Assembly: GCA_963669155.1 (NCBI GenBank)
Contig: OZ022576.1
Span: forward strand, 8,267,948 to 8,331,947
Length of the DNA stretch: 64,000 bases
Direction: 5' to 3'
DNA from: Arbacia lixula
Taxonomy: Eukaryota; Echinodermata; Echinoidea; Arbacioida; Arbaciidae
The notes under the pieces were generated by a model. That model was not told where the DNA came from and ran no database searches. It saw only the letters and a list, made by a program, of their open reading frames with translations. Positions 11,368 to 23,623 of the stretch are shown one piece after another (within the stretch, counting starts at the first letter, position 1; each line of letters begins with the position of its first letter). Both the position numbers and the translations under genes were made by a program.

Positions 11368-11718
11368 TCTTTCTCCCTCTGCTCTTTGTTTTTGTTTGTG
11401 TTGGTATTCTAGATGAATATAATCATGTTTGCCATAAGATTGAGCCATAAGATTGACGAAACTCTGTATTTATGTAAATGCGGGAACTCGGATCTTTATC
11501 CTCCCCTAAAAAACACAAACTCAAAAATACTAACACCAACATGTTAATAATGATTTAGCAATCATTCCCAATGTTCTAGCCACCTAAATCCAATTTTTCG
11601 TAGATTGCTTATATTCCATTTCAATACATATTTTAGTTGAAGTCATTACGTATATCACAAACCTTCCTAGGATTCCAGTACACGGTGAAATGCATAAAAG
11701 CTTTCATGATTGCGTTAA

Positions 11719-11882
11719 GCCCACTACAGACGTCAAGATCCGATCGGACGAACGACTTTGCGACTGGTTCAATCACATAAACCAGCCATTGGATTAATGC
11801 AAAAAGGTTACGTCACATTTCGAGTCGTAGACCATTATAACTGCAGAGTTAAAAGACAATTTGAGGCGATGGTCTAGATGGC
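11719..11882. mobile_element. CRE-containing MITE family, copy 3 (reverse orientation, diverged)
   Basis: It shares with the copy at 6313 the stretch around GTTACGTCACATTT...GTCGTAG and ends in ...GGTCTAGATGGC, the counterpart of that copy's terminus. The outer repeats have decayed. It ends 55 bp before the EMI exon at 11937. Confidence 0.5.
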
Positions 11883-11936
11883 AAAAAGCGTTGGATTGTG
11901 AACATTATATGTATATTTTTGTTTGTTGGCAAACAG

Positions 11937-13460
11937 GTTCACCTTCACGAGAACCAAGCTGATTCGAGTATCGAGAGCCGAGGCGTTTCAGGTCCCCTGC
12001 GGCTGGGCTGGAAGGTCCGAATGTACCCGCTACCAGTAAGCCACATAGCATCGGCATCAGCGTACGATCTTTATGCATGGTGAATGGGGTGGGATGTAGT
12101 GAGAACAAAAATGTGCACGGGGTCTCAGGATGATTTAGCCCCCACACAAATGTGAACAAAGTGCCCAATTAAAAACGAAAAGAGCCCCTCCGGAAATTCG
12201 AATTTGGTAAAACGCACATAATGGATCAGTGTGTCCTGACGTATGGGATTGTAGCACTGCAAGTTGTTTGGGTTGGGATCGCTTGCTTTACTTGACTTGA
12301 TACCAACGTGTTGTTTTTGTTGCTGTGGCAGTGGTGTTGGTAGTTGTTCTTCTTCTTTTTTAGTTTGATGGCGCTCTGCAATCTCAATGTAAATTCAGCT
12401 TGATAATCTCGATATATTCCATACAAGTTGAAAGTGCTGTGAAAATATTGTAAAAACAATCCAGGACCTTAAAAATGTCTTAAAACCCTGAGCTTGTTAT
12501 GTGCTTGAGATACACACATCTTAGAACTTGGTTGTAGGCCGATATAGCTTTTACTCTTTCCGGTGCAAGCTCTCGCCAATTCATATGTTTGTGCTCAGAT
12601 TGAAACACCACTGTAAGCCTACGTATAGGTTTTTTTTTATTTGTTTTTGTAAATATACTGTGACTTGTTAGTTAGACCAAATTTCAAAGCTTGAACAACT
12701 TCAATAAACACGATAGAATGAGGAATTTGTGTAATTTCATTCGTTCCGTGTTGCACTCCGTATACAATTGCATAAAATGTAGCATTCAGGGATTTACACA
12801 CTAGAGTATCTGAGTATCTATAGAGTATCTCAAACAAAGGTGGTGGGGTAGCAAAAATTAAATGGGAAGACGCCAGTATGTTCATGACACCCTCCCCACC
12901 CCAACCCCGACCCCCCCCCCCCCACACACACACACACACACACACGCACACACATGTGTTGCATTCCGCCCGCGTCCCTCAATAGGAATGTGTCCCGTTT
13001 ACATGTTGCAGAGCTCTATCCCCCTCTTCTTCCTCTAAGTCACAACCATCATTCCGCCAGCCCCATGTCAATGATCTACCTCGCCAATAGTTGTTCTGAA
13101 TGTATGCCATCTTACCAAGGTTGATAAGCATTTTAAGGGAATGGCTTGTTGCCAACAAATCCAAGAGATTGTTGACATGTAATGTTATGAGAGCGTCGTG
13201 GGGTATGACTTCCCACGTATTCTGACTCTGTGTTCTTTGATATTTGATTCCTTTATTCTATTGTGTTCAAGAATCAGAGACGTATTCTGTCCAGATTACG
13301 TGATGTGATTTAAATACTTTGCCTTGAGTACTTTGCAATCACGTGGCGATTCATATGACTGTTATGCGATTTACGGCTTTTTATTTTGTGGTAAGTTACC
13401 CCTTTCCCACCACCATCTTATAATATCATCACCCCCCACCTCTCTCTCTCTCTTTCTCTT

Positions 13461-13496
<36 letters not shown>

Positions 13497-13549
13497 GCTC
13501 TCTCTCTCTTTGTCTCTCTCTCACTCTCTCTCCCGCCCTCTCTCTCTCT

Positions 13550-13584
<35 letters not shown>

Positions 13585-16500
13585 TCTCTCTCTCTCTTCA
13601 TCTATATATCTCTATAGGCCCATGTACTACCAAGTCCCAGTGGTGGGAATTGAAGAAGCCACCAGGGTTGTCACCAGATGCTGTCCGGGTTTTACCAACT
13701 CCAGCGGTCAATGCGAGCGTGAGACAAATCGTGTTTATTTCACTTATTTCCGACATTGGAATGAAGATGGTTTATCTGTTCCATTTCCGTCACATATTAA
13801 GAACTTGTGCGCCAAAATACTAAGTGCCAAACAAACTGCTGCTGTAAGGTATAGTTGTGCATTACTTATGTCAAAGTACAGCAATACCATTGTTGTTTAT
13901 CACTATACATGTATTTTGTTATGTAAATGGCCCTGCCCAAAACCATAATTGCTTCTTTGGCGTTCTAACCATTGTTTTATGTTTGTCAATAAGTTGTTGA
14001 TTTGTTGTTTCGTTTTTATGGTTAAATTAATAAAATGAAATTACATGAAAACATATTCATATGTAAACCATCAGGTTTGTCTAATTCGTAACGTAAAGCA
14101 ACGAAATGGTTTGTGGTGCTAAACTTGATGAAATAAGGATTGGTAATTTCTTTTTGTCATTCTCCCGATGATTTGTGTTCATACTTTCCACTTTTTCTGT
14201 CAGCGCACAGAGAATGGTCATTAGCGCAACAATAGATGTCTTCACGTGTTAAGAATTGGGTGATGGAAGCATGTTGGTGGTTGCTCTTACTTGCGTCATC
14301 ATCGTATAAGATTTTAAGCACAGCATGTTGTTGTTTTGATTTCCTTGATCAGCCGTCTGTGATGAGCCGTGTCAGCGTGGGGGCAGCTGCATTGCACCGA
14401 ACAACTGCGCATGCCCGCCTGGACACATTGGGGACGTCTGCCAAGACAGTAAGTTTGAGAGATTCGTGTATCCAATGCTCATGCCCGATTACATCAGTCT
14501 CATCAGCTTTCATGATGTTGTTATGTTTGATTTTGCTTTGTTTGCTGTTGTGTGTGTGAGGGGGGATGTGATGATGGTTGCCTCAGATCCATCAAGTTTG
14601 GCCAACTCGGTTTCACTAGGTAGCAACATGGCTGGTATTGCTTTGTTGGATAAGCAAATAACAAAACAATATACACCATGTTGCTACCTAGTGAAACCGA
14701 GTTGGCTAAGCTCTGTGTATAGATGGCTAAGATCTGTGTATATACGGCTCTGGGTTGCCTTATACATATACCACAGGAGTTTGTCTTAACAATGAGAGGG
14801 GGCACAAAATTAAAGTCTCTCGAGATGCGTAACGTAGATTGACTGTTGCATTTAAGGTGATAGGACGGAATGAAGCATTTTGAACCAAGTTATATATTGG
14901 TTAATATTCAAAGCACAAATGTGATAAATTATATGCAAGTTGATGAAACCTTGTCATACGCATGACCTTTCTAATCAATGCAAGTAAGCGGACTATACAT
15001 TTCAGTATTGCCGACATTACAGTTGTGCCGACAAATTTTCATTTTTGCCGACAAATTTTCAATTGTGCTGACAAACTCCCGTAGGATCTTATTTTGGGAG
15101 GGGACAGCTGCCACAACCCATCCATACTCTTATGTGCGTGATATCAATGAGAGAGAGAGAGTACCCCGATTTGCAAGTAAAAGCTTCTGAAGAAATCCTC
15201 TAGTTGATCATCACTCTTCTTTCGTGAGAAAAGTTATTCATAACTTATCATACTTTACTTCGAACAGCCGTCATTGCCTGTTTTCAAACTTGATATATTT
15301 CTCTAGTTGATTGCGGATAACGCTTTTTTATGGATGCGAAAAGATCATTCACGATAAATTAATGCTTGATATTTTTTTCCTATCATTAAGGTGTATGATG
15401 TCAATTCTACTTTAAATCATCAATACGAAAGCCATTACACATGTCGTTAAGGCAACACCTGGAAAGGGGATGGTAGTTACCTGACGTATAATCTGAAATG
15501 CGATATGTCTTATTCACTTGTGCCACATTGCAGCTTGTCCAACTGGTCGATTTGGTGTGCAGTGTCTTCAGCAATGCAACTGTCAGAATGGTGGGTCGTG
15601 TAATCAGGTCCATGGTCTCTGCTCCTGTCCTGATGGGTTCACGGGAAGGAACTGTGAGAGTTCCTGTCGACCAGGAAACTTCGGCGAAAAATGTTCGTCA
15701 CTGTGTCTCTGTCTGAACGGGGCCTCATGTGATGCGGAAAATGGAACGTGTTTCTGTCGCCCCGGTTTCAGGGGAGACTACTGCGCCGATGAATGTGAGC
15801 AGGGGACGTACGGGCCAGGTTGTACAAGGATCTGTCGCTGTCAGAACGACGCCTACTGTGACCCAATAGGTGGAACGTGTTCCTGTGCCCCTGGCTACAC
15901 GGGTGACTTCTGCCAGAGCGAATGCAAAGAGGGCTCCTTCGGACTAGAATGCAGCGGAATGTGCATGTGTGCAAATGGGGCTCGGTGTCACCACATCACA
16001 GGTCGTTGCACCTGTCAACCAGGTTTTGCAGGTATCGATTGCTCCAATACTTGTCCTCCAGACTCCTTTGGACAGGACTGCGCCGAAATGTGTTCATGCC
16101 AAGTTGGTAATTGCCATCACATCACGGGAGAGTGTTCGTGTGATCCAGGATGGATTGGTGAGAACTGTACTATCCCTTGCCGACCAGGGACATTCGGACT
16201 CAACTGCGCGGGACGGTGTGACTGTGCGAACAGAGCACGATGTAGCCACACAGATGGAAGGTGTCGGTGTCTACCTGGGTATAGTGGCGTACGGTGTGAC
16301 CGTCCCTGCCCAGAGGGTCGATTCGGGGTGGATTGCTCCGAGTTCTGCCAATGTCAGAACGGGGCAGGGTGTGACGCGGTCGACGGATCCTGCAATTGTA
16401 CAGCAGGGTGGCGAGGAGCCCTCTGTACTGAGCCGTGTCGGGTTGGCCTTTTTGGACAGAACTGTGCTAGGAGATGTGGGTGTCATAACGACGCTTCCTG

Positions 16501-19500
16501 CGATCACGTTGATGGCTCGTGTGCTTGCTCGGCAGGATGGAGGGGGTTCCTTTGTAATCGGCCGTGTGCAAACGGAACGTACGGTCTGAATTGTCAAGGA
16601 GTTTGTTCTTGTCAAAACGATGCTGAATGCGATCACATTGACGGCACGTGTTCGTGTACTCCTGGTTGGCAAGGTGCTATGTGTGCCGACCCGTGTGACC
16701 AGGGATCATTTGGCTACGAATGTCAGTTGACTTGTCGCTGTCAAAATGACGCCGTATGTGACCATGTTGATGGAAGGTGCACATGTGGTCCGGGGTTCAT
16801 AGGTTTGACATGCTCTGACAGATGCCCCGATAATTTTTATGGCCAAGGATGCACCGAGGTGTGCAACTGCGATTTCGCCCACAGTTGCAATCACGTCTCT
16901 GGAGAGTGTTTATGCCAGCCTGGTTTTTACGGACCAACTTGCTCCATCCCCTGTCCAGATGGCTTCTACGGGCTTCGTTGTGAGCTAGTGTGTCGTTGTC
17001 GTAATGGAGGAACGTGCGATCCGATTGACGGAAGCTGTAGCTGTGCGCCTGGGTGGGAAGGGGAAATGTGTGAGAGCACATGTCCTGGAAGTCGCTTCGG
17101 CGTGGAATGCCTTCAGAGTTGTGTGTGCCAGAACAACGCGACTTGTCAGCCTGTAGATGGTTCGTGCGTCTGCACCCCGGGCTGGCGGGGGCCGCTCTGT
17201 AGCTTACCATGTCCGGAAGGCTTCTACGGACGGGACTGCTCACAGGTCTGCAGGTGCAGGAATGGTGGCGAGTGCGACACTGTGACAGGCGTGTGTACCT
17301 GCCCGCCTGGCTGGTTAGGCTTCTGCGCTGAGCCATGCCCGGTAGGATTCTTCGGGCAGAACTGTCTGGGCGAATGTCGGTGCCAGAACGGAGCCTCCTG
17401 TAGCAGGTTTGATGGTCGGTGCAGCTGTACAGCTGGATGGCATGGCCTGTCGTGCGATACCCCGTGCCCGCCAGGACGATTCGGACCTTCGTGTGATAGT
17501 GTCTGTCCATGTAGGGCAGGTAGCTGCTCGAGATTTGATGGGTCCTGCAACTGTACTGCCGGCTGGACGGGTGGTCTTTGCGACCAGGCCTGTCCGGAAG
17601 AGAGATGGGGCATCAACTGCGCAAATGAGTGCACGTGTGCGTATTCAGAGAGCTGCTCGCGGTTCGACGGGTCGTGTGTCTGCTCAGAGGGATGGACGGG
17701 GGATAACTGCGACCAGCCTTGCCCGGAAGGACTCTACGGACCGGATTGTAATGAGCTGTGTATGTGCCAAAATGGAGCTACGTGTCTCAGGTACAAATAC
17801 GTTAACTGCTTTATTGAAATACATGTATATTATTGAATCTATGATTATTTTTTCTTGACCGAGTGTCCAATATCCATGAGGATGATCGCTTTGAATTTAT
17901 TTGAGCTCATAATTTCTGACATATATACAAACCTTTCAAAAAATGCACGTCATAAACCCGCAAGTTCTATTATGCCAAATATTTTTCGTTTGGTAATTCC
18001 AAAAAAAAAAACAGTTTTAAACAGCTGGCACTTCATGGCACTTCCTTGCTTTGCCGCGGTGAGAAAACACTCATGGTGTCAAATTGCCGGCGGTGAGCGG
18101 CAGCGGCAGACCGCTTTTGTGTTAATGCACTTTTACAGATCAAGACTCGCTGCTTTATTCACAAGAGGAAAAATGATCACATGGCTGTTTTTGCAGGTTT
18201 CATGGAAACTGCAGGTGTGCCCCTGGTTGGACGGGAGACACGTGCAGTGTCCGATGTCCTGAAGGAATGTACGGACCGGGATGCACACGGAGGTACGTGG
18301 ATCGATGACTCCCCTTAACCCTTTCTGTTCCACACATAATGCTGCTCTTGGTGATTTATGTGCATTGATCCTGTTGATTGTGACAAAATCCACACATGGC
18401 ACATGAAACATGCTCTATGTACACTCCCCCTTTCATCCGGTAGATAAAGATACTTTAGATAAAGATACGTTTTTTTTTTATTTTGCCTGAATAGTTTGCT
18501 GTTAAATGTATTAAACTAATATTTGATTTGCCTGTAGTGTAGGTTATGGTATCTCGATGATGCGTAGACTTACTAGTTGGTAGTGTATAGTCGGCATCAT
18601 TCATTCCAAATGAACTCGCTTTGATGTGAATCCCGCAGATGCCGATGCGCAAACGACGCTTCATGCTCTCCAGTCGACGGCTCCTGCCAGTGTCCCGCGG
18701 GTTGGATGGGAGGACAATGTGACCTTCCGTGTCCATCGGGACTCTTTGGCCCGTCCTGTCAGACTCCCTGTCGGTGCGTCAACAATGCGACATGTTCAAG
18801 GTACTATAGTTGCTTGTGATCAAGGTGATTGTGGTGAGAACTACGTGGGATATCAGCAGACACAGTCCTGCTCTGTGGGATTTCTGTGGACAAAGCATCA
18901 ATTACAGATGAAGTGTTAAACACGGATAAACGATATCCATGGATGATTTTGTTTTTCATGATATGATCATAAGTGTCGGATTGTTTTGGAATTATTGCCC
19001 TTGACGTGCCCCTTCACTGACTTCAATAAAGGTTATATCATTATATGATTTTGCAGGTTCGACGGAAGGTGTGCGTGTCCTGCCGGATGGACGGGACGAG
19101 CCTGTGAAACACCGTGCCAGGCAGGTTCATACGGGGTAGGTTGCGCTCAGACGTGCCTGTGTGAACGTAACGCAGATTGCAACCGCTTCGACGGTTCCTG
19201 TGTCTGTACAGTCGGTTGGAAGGGTGTCTACTGTAACACGCCGTGCGGAATCGACGAATGGGGACCAGGCTGTACCCTCAGGTGCTTCTGTCAAAACGAC
19301 GCCCTCTGCACCCGCTTCACGGGCGTCTGCCAGTGTGGTCCCGGGTGGACGGGGTCCAAGTGTGACCAGAGATGCGGGGAAGGGTTCTACGGTCGCAACT
19401 GCACTCAGAGATGCTCCTGTGAAAACAGCGCCACGTGCAACATCCGCGATGGGTCCTGCATCTGTCCCAGCGGATTCATGGGCGCACTTTGCGATACGAC

Positions 19501-22500
19501 CTGCCCCGAGGGTCGGCATGGTGTCCAGTGCGTCCAACAGTGTGTATGTAGAAATGGCGCCCTCTGCGTACCCACTGACGGTAGATGTATCTGCTCGTTA
19601 GGGTGGACCGGCGATCTGTGTGATGAGCCGTGTTCCCCGGGAAGGTGGGGTCGCAACTGCGTCAAGCAATGTTTATGTTTGCATGGAGGAATATGTGACA
19701 GGTTTACAGGTAATTGATAATATAAAGAGCATTTTAAGCTTATCGTAGTCTAAACTGTTTCTATAGCATTCAGACAAGTATTTACGACTAAAGGAGAATA
19801 TTAATATCCGTGATTGATTACGTTTGATTACGCTTCATATATTAAAGCTCTTACATAGGCGGAGAATATGATATTCCCTCTGGTGGGCTTGTGTCCTTCT
19901 TACAGGTAACTGTACCTGTGAAGCCGGATGGGGAGGGGATACCTGCAGCTTGGCTTGTCCTCAGGGTAGATACGGACGAAACTGCCTTTTCCACTGTGAG
20001 TGCAGGAATTCGGCCACATGCTCTCGCTTTGACGGATCATGCCGTTGTCTCGAAGGCTGGCAAGGGGCACGATGCGACGAGGAGTGTTCCCAAGGCCGAT
20101 ATGGACCAAACTGTGCTAATGAGTGCGAATGTCAGAACAACGCCGTCTGTGACAGGTTCGATGGAACGTGTACGTGCAGCGCGGGTTATAACGGTGTGCT
20201 TTGTGACGTGCCTTGCACCGAGGGTACCTTTGGGCCAGCCTGTCGCTTCGGATGCCAGTGCGAAAACCAGGCCACATGCGAACCTGTTAATGGGGAGTGC
20301 TTCTGCGCGCGCGGATGGACCGGTCCGATCTGTGATATTCCTTGCCCGGAAGGGAGACAAGGTGAGGGATGTGTAGATTTCTGCTATTGCGAGAACGGCG
20401 CCGAATGTTCGAGGTTTGACGGCAGCTGTCGATGTACGGCGGGGTGGACAGGTGTCGTCTGCGGGGAAGAGTGCCCGCCGGATCGCTACGGTCCATCCTG
20501 CATCAATCGCTGTCGCTGTCAGGCCGACGCTACGTGTGATCGATTCACCGGCCGGTGTGAATGTCCAGCGGGATGGTCTGGGTTAACTTGCAGTACCCCC
20601 TGTGACTCGGACCACTTCGGACCTGCATGCTCAGAACTATGCCGCTGCCAAAACCATGGACTCTGCAATAGATTTACAGGTAGTTCTTTGTACCACCGTC
20701 TCGTCAGACCAATGGACAACGATTAATGTGCCATTTCATTAACTCTTTTATTAACATTGGCATTAAGAGAAGTAGTAGGCAAATGAGGTTTCATACGTCT
20801 AGTATGTAAGGGTTAACCTTGTCAGTACTAATGTAATGTGAAATGTCTAATAATGCAATGACGTGTTCCTGGCTTGGTACTGAGTGCATTCTTCACATGG
20901 GTTTTTTTTTTCTTATTCCAGGGGAATGCCGATGTTCGACTGGTTGGACTGGTGCCGTCTGTGACGAGCCTTGTGAGGAGGGCCTCTTTGGTCCTTCATG
21001 CTCGCAGCGATGCCGATGCAGAAACGGCGCGAAATGCGATCGGTTCAATGGTGCCTGCCGTTGTCAGGCGGGATGGACGGGGAATCAGTGCCAGACGCCG
21101 TGTGCGGAGGGACGTTATGGCATTGATTGTACCCAGGTGATGAGTTGTATGAAGACCACCGTATACGACTCGATTCTGCCACGATTCTGCAGTCGTAAAG
21201 GCCTATGACTGCAAATGTGACGTCACCTTCATGCAAAAATTCAATGGCCGAGTCGTTCGACTGATCAGATATCGTGTTGTCTGTGTGGTCAAAATAGGCT
21301 TTTATAACTATCAAAGCTATATAAATGATAAAATTGAAATATTGACAAGTGATGTTATGATGTTATGATGAGTGTCCAACATTTCTCAAAATAAATAATG
21401 ATAATGTGGTGTGGTGGAATAGTATTAAAGATGCTGTTATTCTGAAAAGATTATAAAATTTACAGGATTTTATAGAATGAAGTATGCGTATAATATGAAA
21501 ATGATATTTCATTTTTTACGACATATTACTTTCATAATGGTTTGAAATATTGTTCTTCCAAAATTAAGCAACTTTATAACTGAAGATAATCTATGTAATG
21601 TGTATATGAAGTTTTCTCCTTGGCATTGACGCTGATATTCCTATTGCGTTCTTTGCGCTCCTTATCCATACCAACCCGTGGGTCTTGATTGTCCCTTTGT
21701 AGACTTGCAGATGTCAGAACCAGGCGACCTGCAATGGTCGAGACGGTCGGTGCACCTGTATAGCTGGTTGGACGGGGAGCCTGTGTGACACGCCCTGTGT
21801 GTCCGGGCTCTATGGGCCCGACTGCTCGCTGAGCTGTGACTGTGACTACAGCGCCGGCTGCAATCGCTTCAACGGAACCTGCACGTGTTTGCCCGGTTGG
21901 ATCGGCGTCAGATGCGACACCGCGTGTAAAAGAACTCGGTGAGTTGCGGGTCTAGGATTAACCCTTACATTACAAGATCTTGAAATCCCCATTGGCTTAC
22001 CATATATCTCCCTGGCAATAGATATGATAGAGTTAAACGTAATGGGTAATAGAAGTTAGAATTACTAGGACCCTAAATCATGAATTCTACGTTCTGCAGT
22101 TACAACGCGTCCCATTCATGTGTCATTTCAGGGTCGCGTTATTTATCAATCGTTTCCAAATCATATAGACCGAGTTATTAAAATCAGTCGAGACCTTAAG
22201 TCATGATGATTACGAGTCCCGTGACCATCCTGTAATCTCTATCACGAATATCACACATCCCTCACATTTAACCATTTGAGGCCATATTCATGCAACTAGC
22301 TATGCCAAAAAGGTTTCAGGAATAGGGCTCTTGACATCTAATCAACGGCTAAGTCAGCAAAAGTGCACTTTGCCAACAAGACAAATACCGTTTTGTTTCT
22401 TTCTTTTACAACACACAGGTATGGCTTCCAGTGCCAGCATCTGTGCGTCTGCGAAAACAACGCCACTTGCTCCCGTTTCGACGGCTCGTGTCAGTGTGAA

Positions 22501-23580
22501 AGTGGCTGGACAGGAGTCTACTGCGAGCAGGAGTGTGCGCCGGGGTTGTACGGACCCTACTGCTCGGAAACCTGTCAGTGCCATAATGGGGGAACGTGTT
22601 CCAGGTAGGGGCACTGGGCTATATCCTCCAGAGAAGAAATCATTGACACTTGGAGCTTTGGTAGAAAATGTGGTATTATGAAAGAAACGCAAGTCCGAAA
22701 CTGTCTTCCCTGAGTTAGTTTGTACTCTGCAAACTCACAGGTCAAAAATTGCGTCAATTGGCCAATCAGGATTGTAGGGAACTTAAGTCAAAACTGAAGT
22801 CAATAGCTATTTTCTTTTCAGAAATCCATACCGGTTTAACGTGTAAACATACAAGTATTGTGACATTGAAATAAGACAGACATCGATATCTACTGTAGAT
22901 ATCAATAAACACCATCGTAGATATTAACGGTGGAAACAACCAGGTGCCCCATCCGCATGCGGTGAAATGGTCCTTTACGCAAACATTGACAACTGTCGAA
23001 TGAAATTGTGAAAACACATTTACGCATTTCTTCATAAGTTTCTTCCTCGCATGTTTGTATGACGGAAATGTCAATATCCGAGCGATATCATTATGTTCTT
23101 TTTCTTATATTTACGTTTTTTTGTTTTGGGTTGAGTTATTTTTAACTGAGAGTTAAAATATGATTGTGACAATGAAGGGATGTCTCTTCCATCCCCTTGC
23201 ATTTTACTTTAGATTCGATGGAAGTTGTGCGTGCACGCCCGGTTGGATAGGCTCGTACTGCCAATACCCCTGTATGGGTGACACGTACGGACCGAGCTGT
23301 CTCCGGAGATGCGTGTGTCGTAACGGCGCGACGTGTAACCCCGTAGATGGGACGTGCGCGTGCGCAGAAGGATGGACTGGCGAGTTGTGTGATACTAGAG
23401 GTGCGTTCTGTCTCCACTAGCTGTCGTCTGTTCTGTAGCAATCAAGATGCTGGTGTAATGTATAGAAGAATTAACATATAAGCTGGAAACTCAGTCGTAT
23501 TTCGCTAACAGTTTAAGCGAGTTATCATCTTATCACTCTCACCCTCAAACCTTCTCACATTCTTCGTAAATACACACATA

Positions 23581-23623
<43 letters not shown>

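Larger units (their letters stand above)
11937..13718 (+). other. EMI domain, split over two exons
   Basis: Exon 11937-12035 encodes the middle (FTFTRTKLIRVSRAEAF then QVPCGW) and exon 13618-13718 the end (PMYYQVPVVGIEEATRVVTR then CCPGFTNSSGQCE). The CCPG motif and the upstream PCGW are EMI hallmarks. The first EMI cysteine must lie in a missing upstream exon whose last codon donates two bases. Confidence 0.75.

Noticed and set aside
16271-17634. Long minus-strand and off-frame ORFs across the EGF exon
   Set aside because: Shadows of the repetitive Cys/Gly-rich coding frame.
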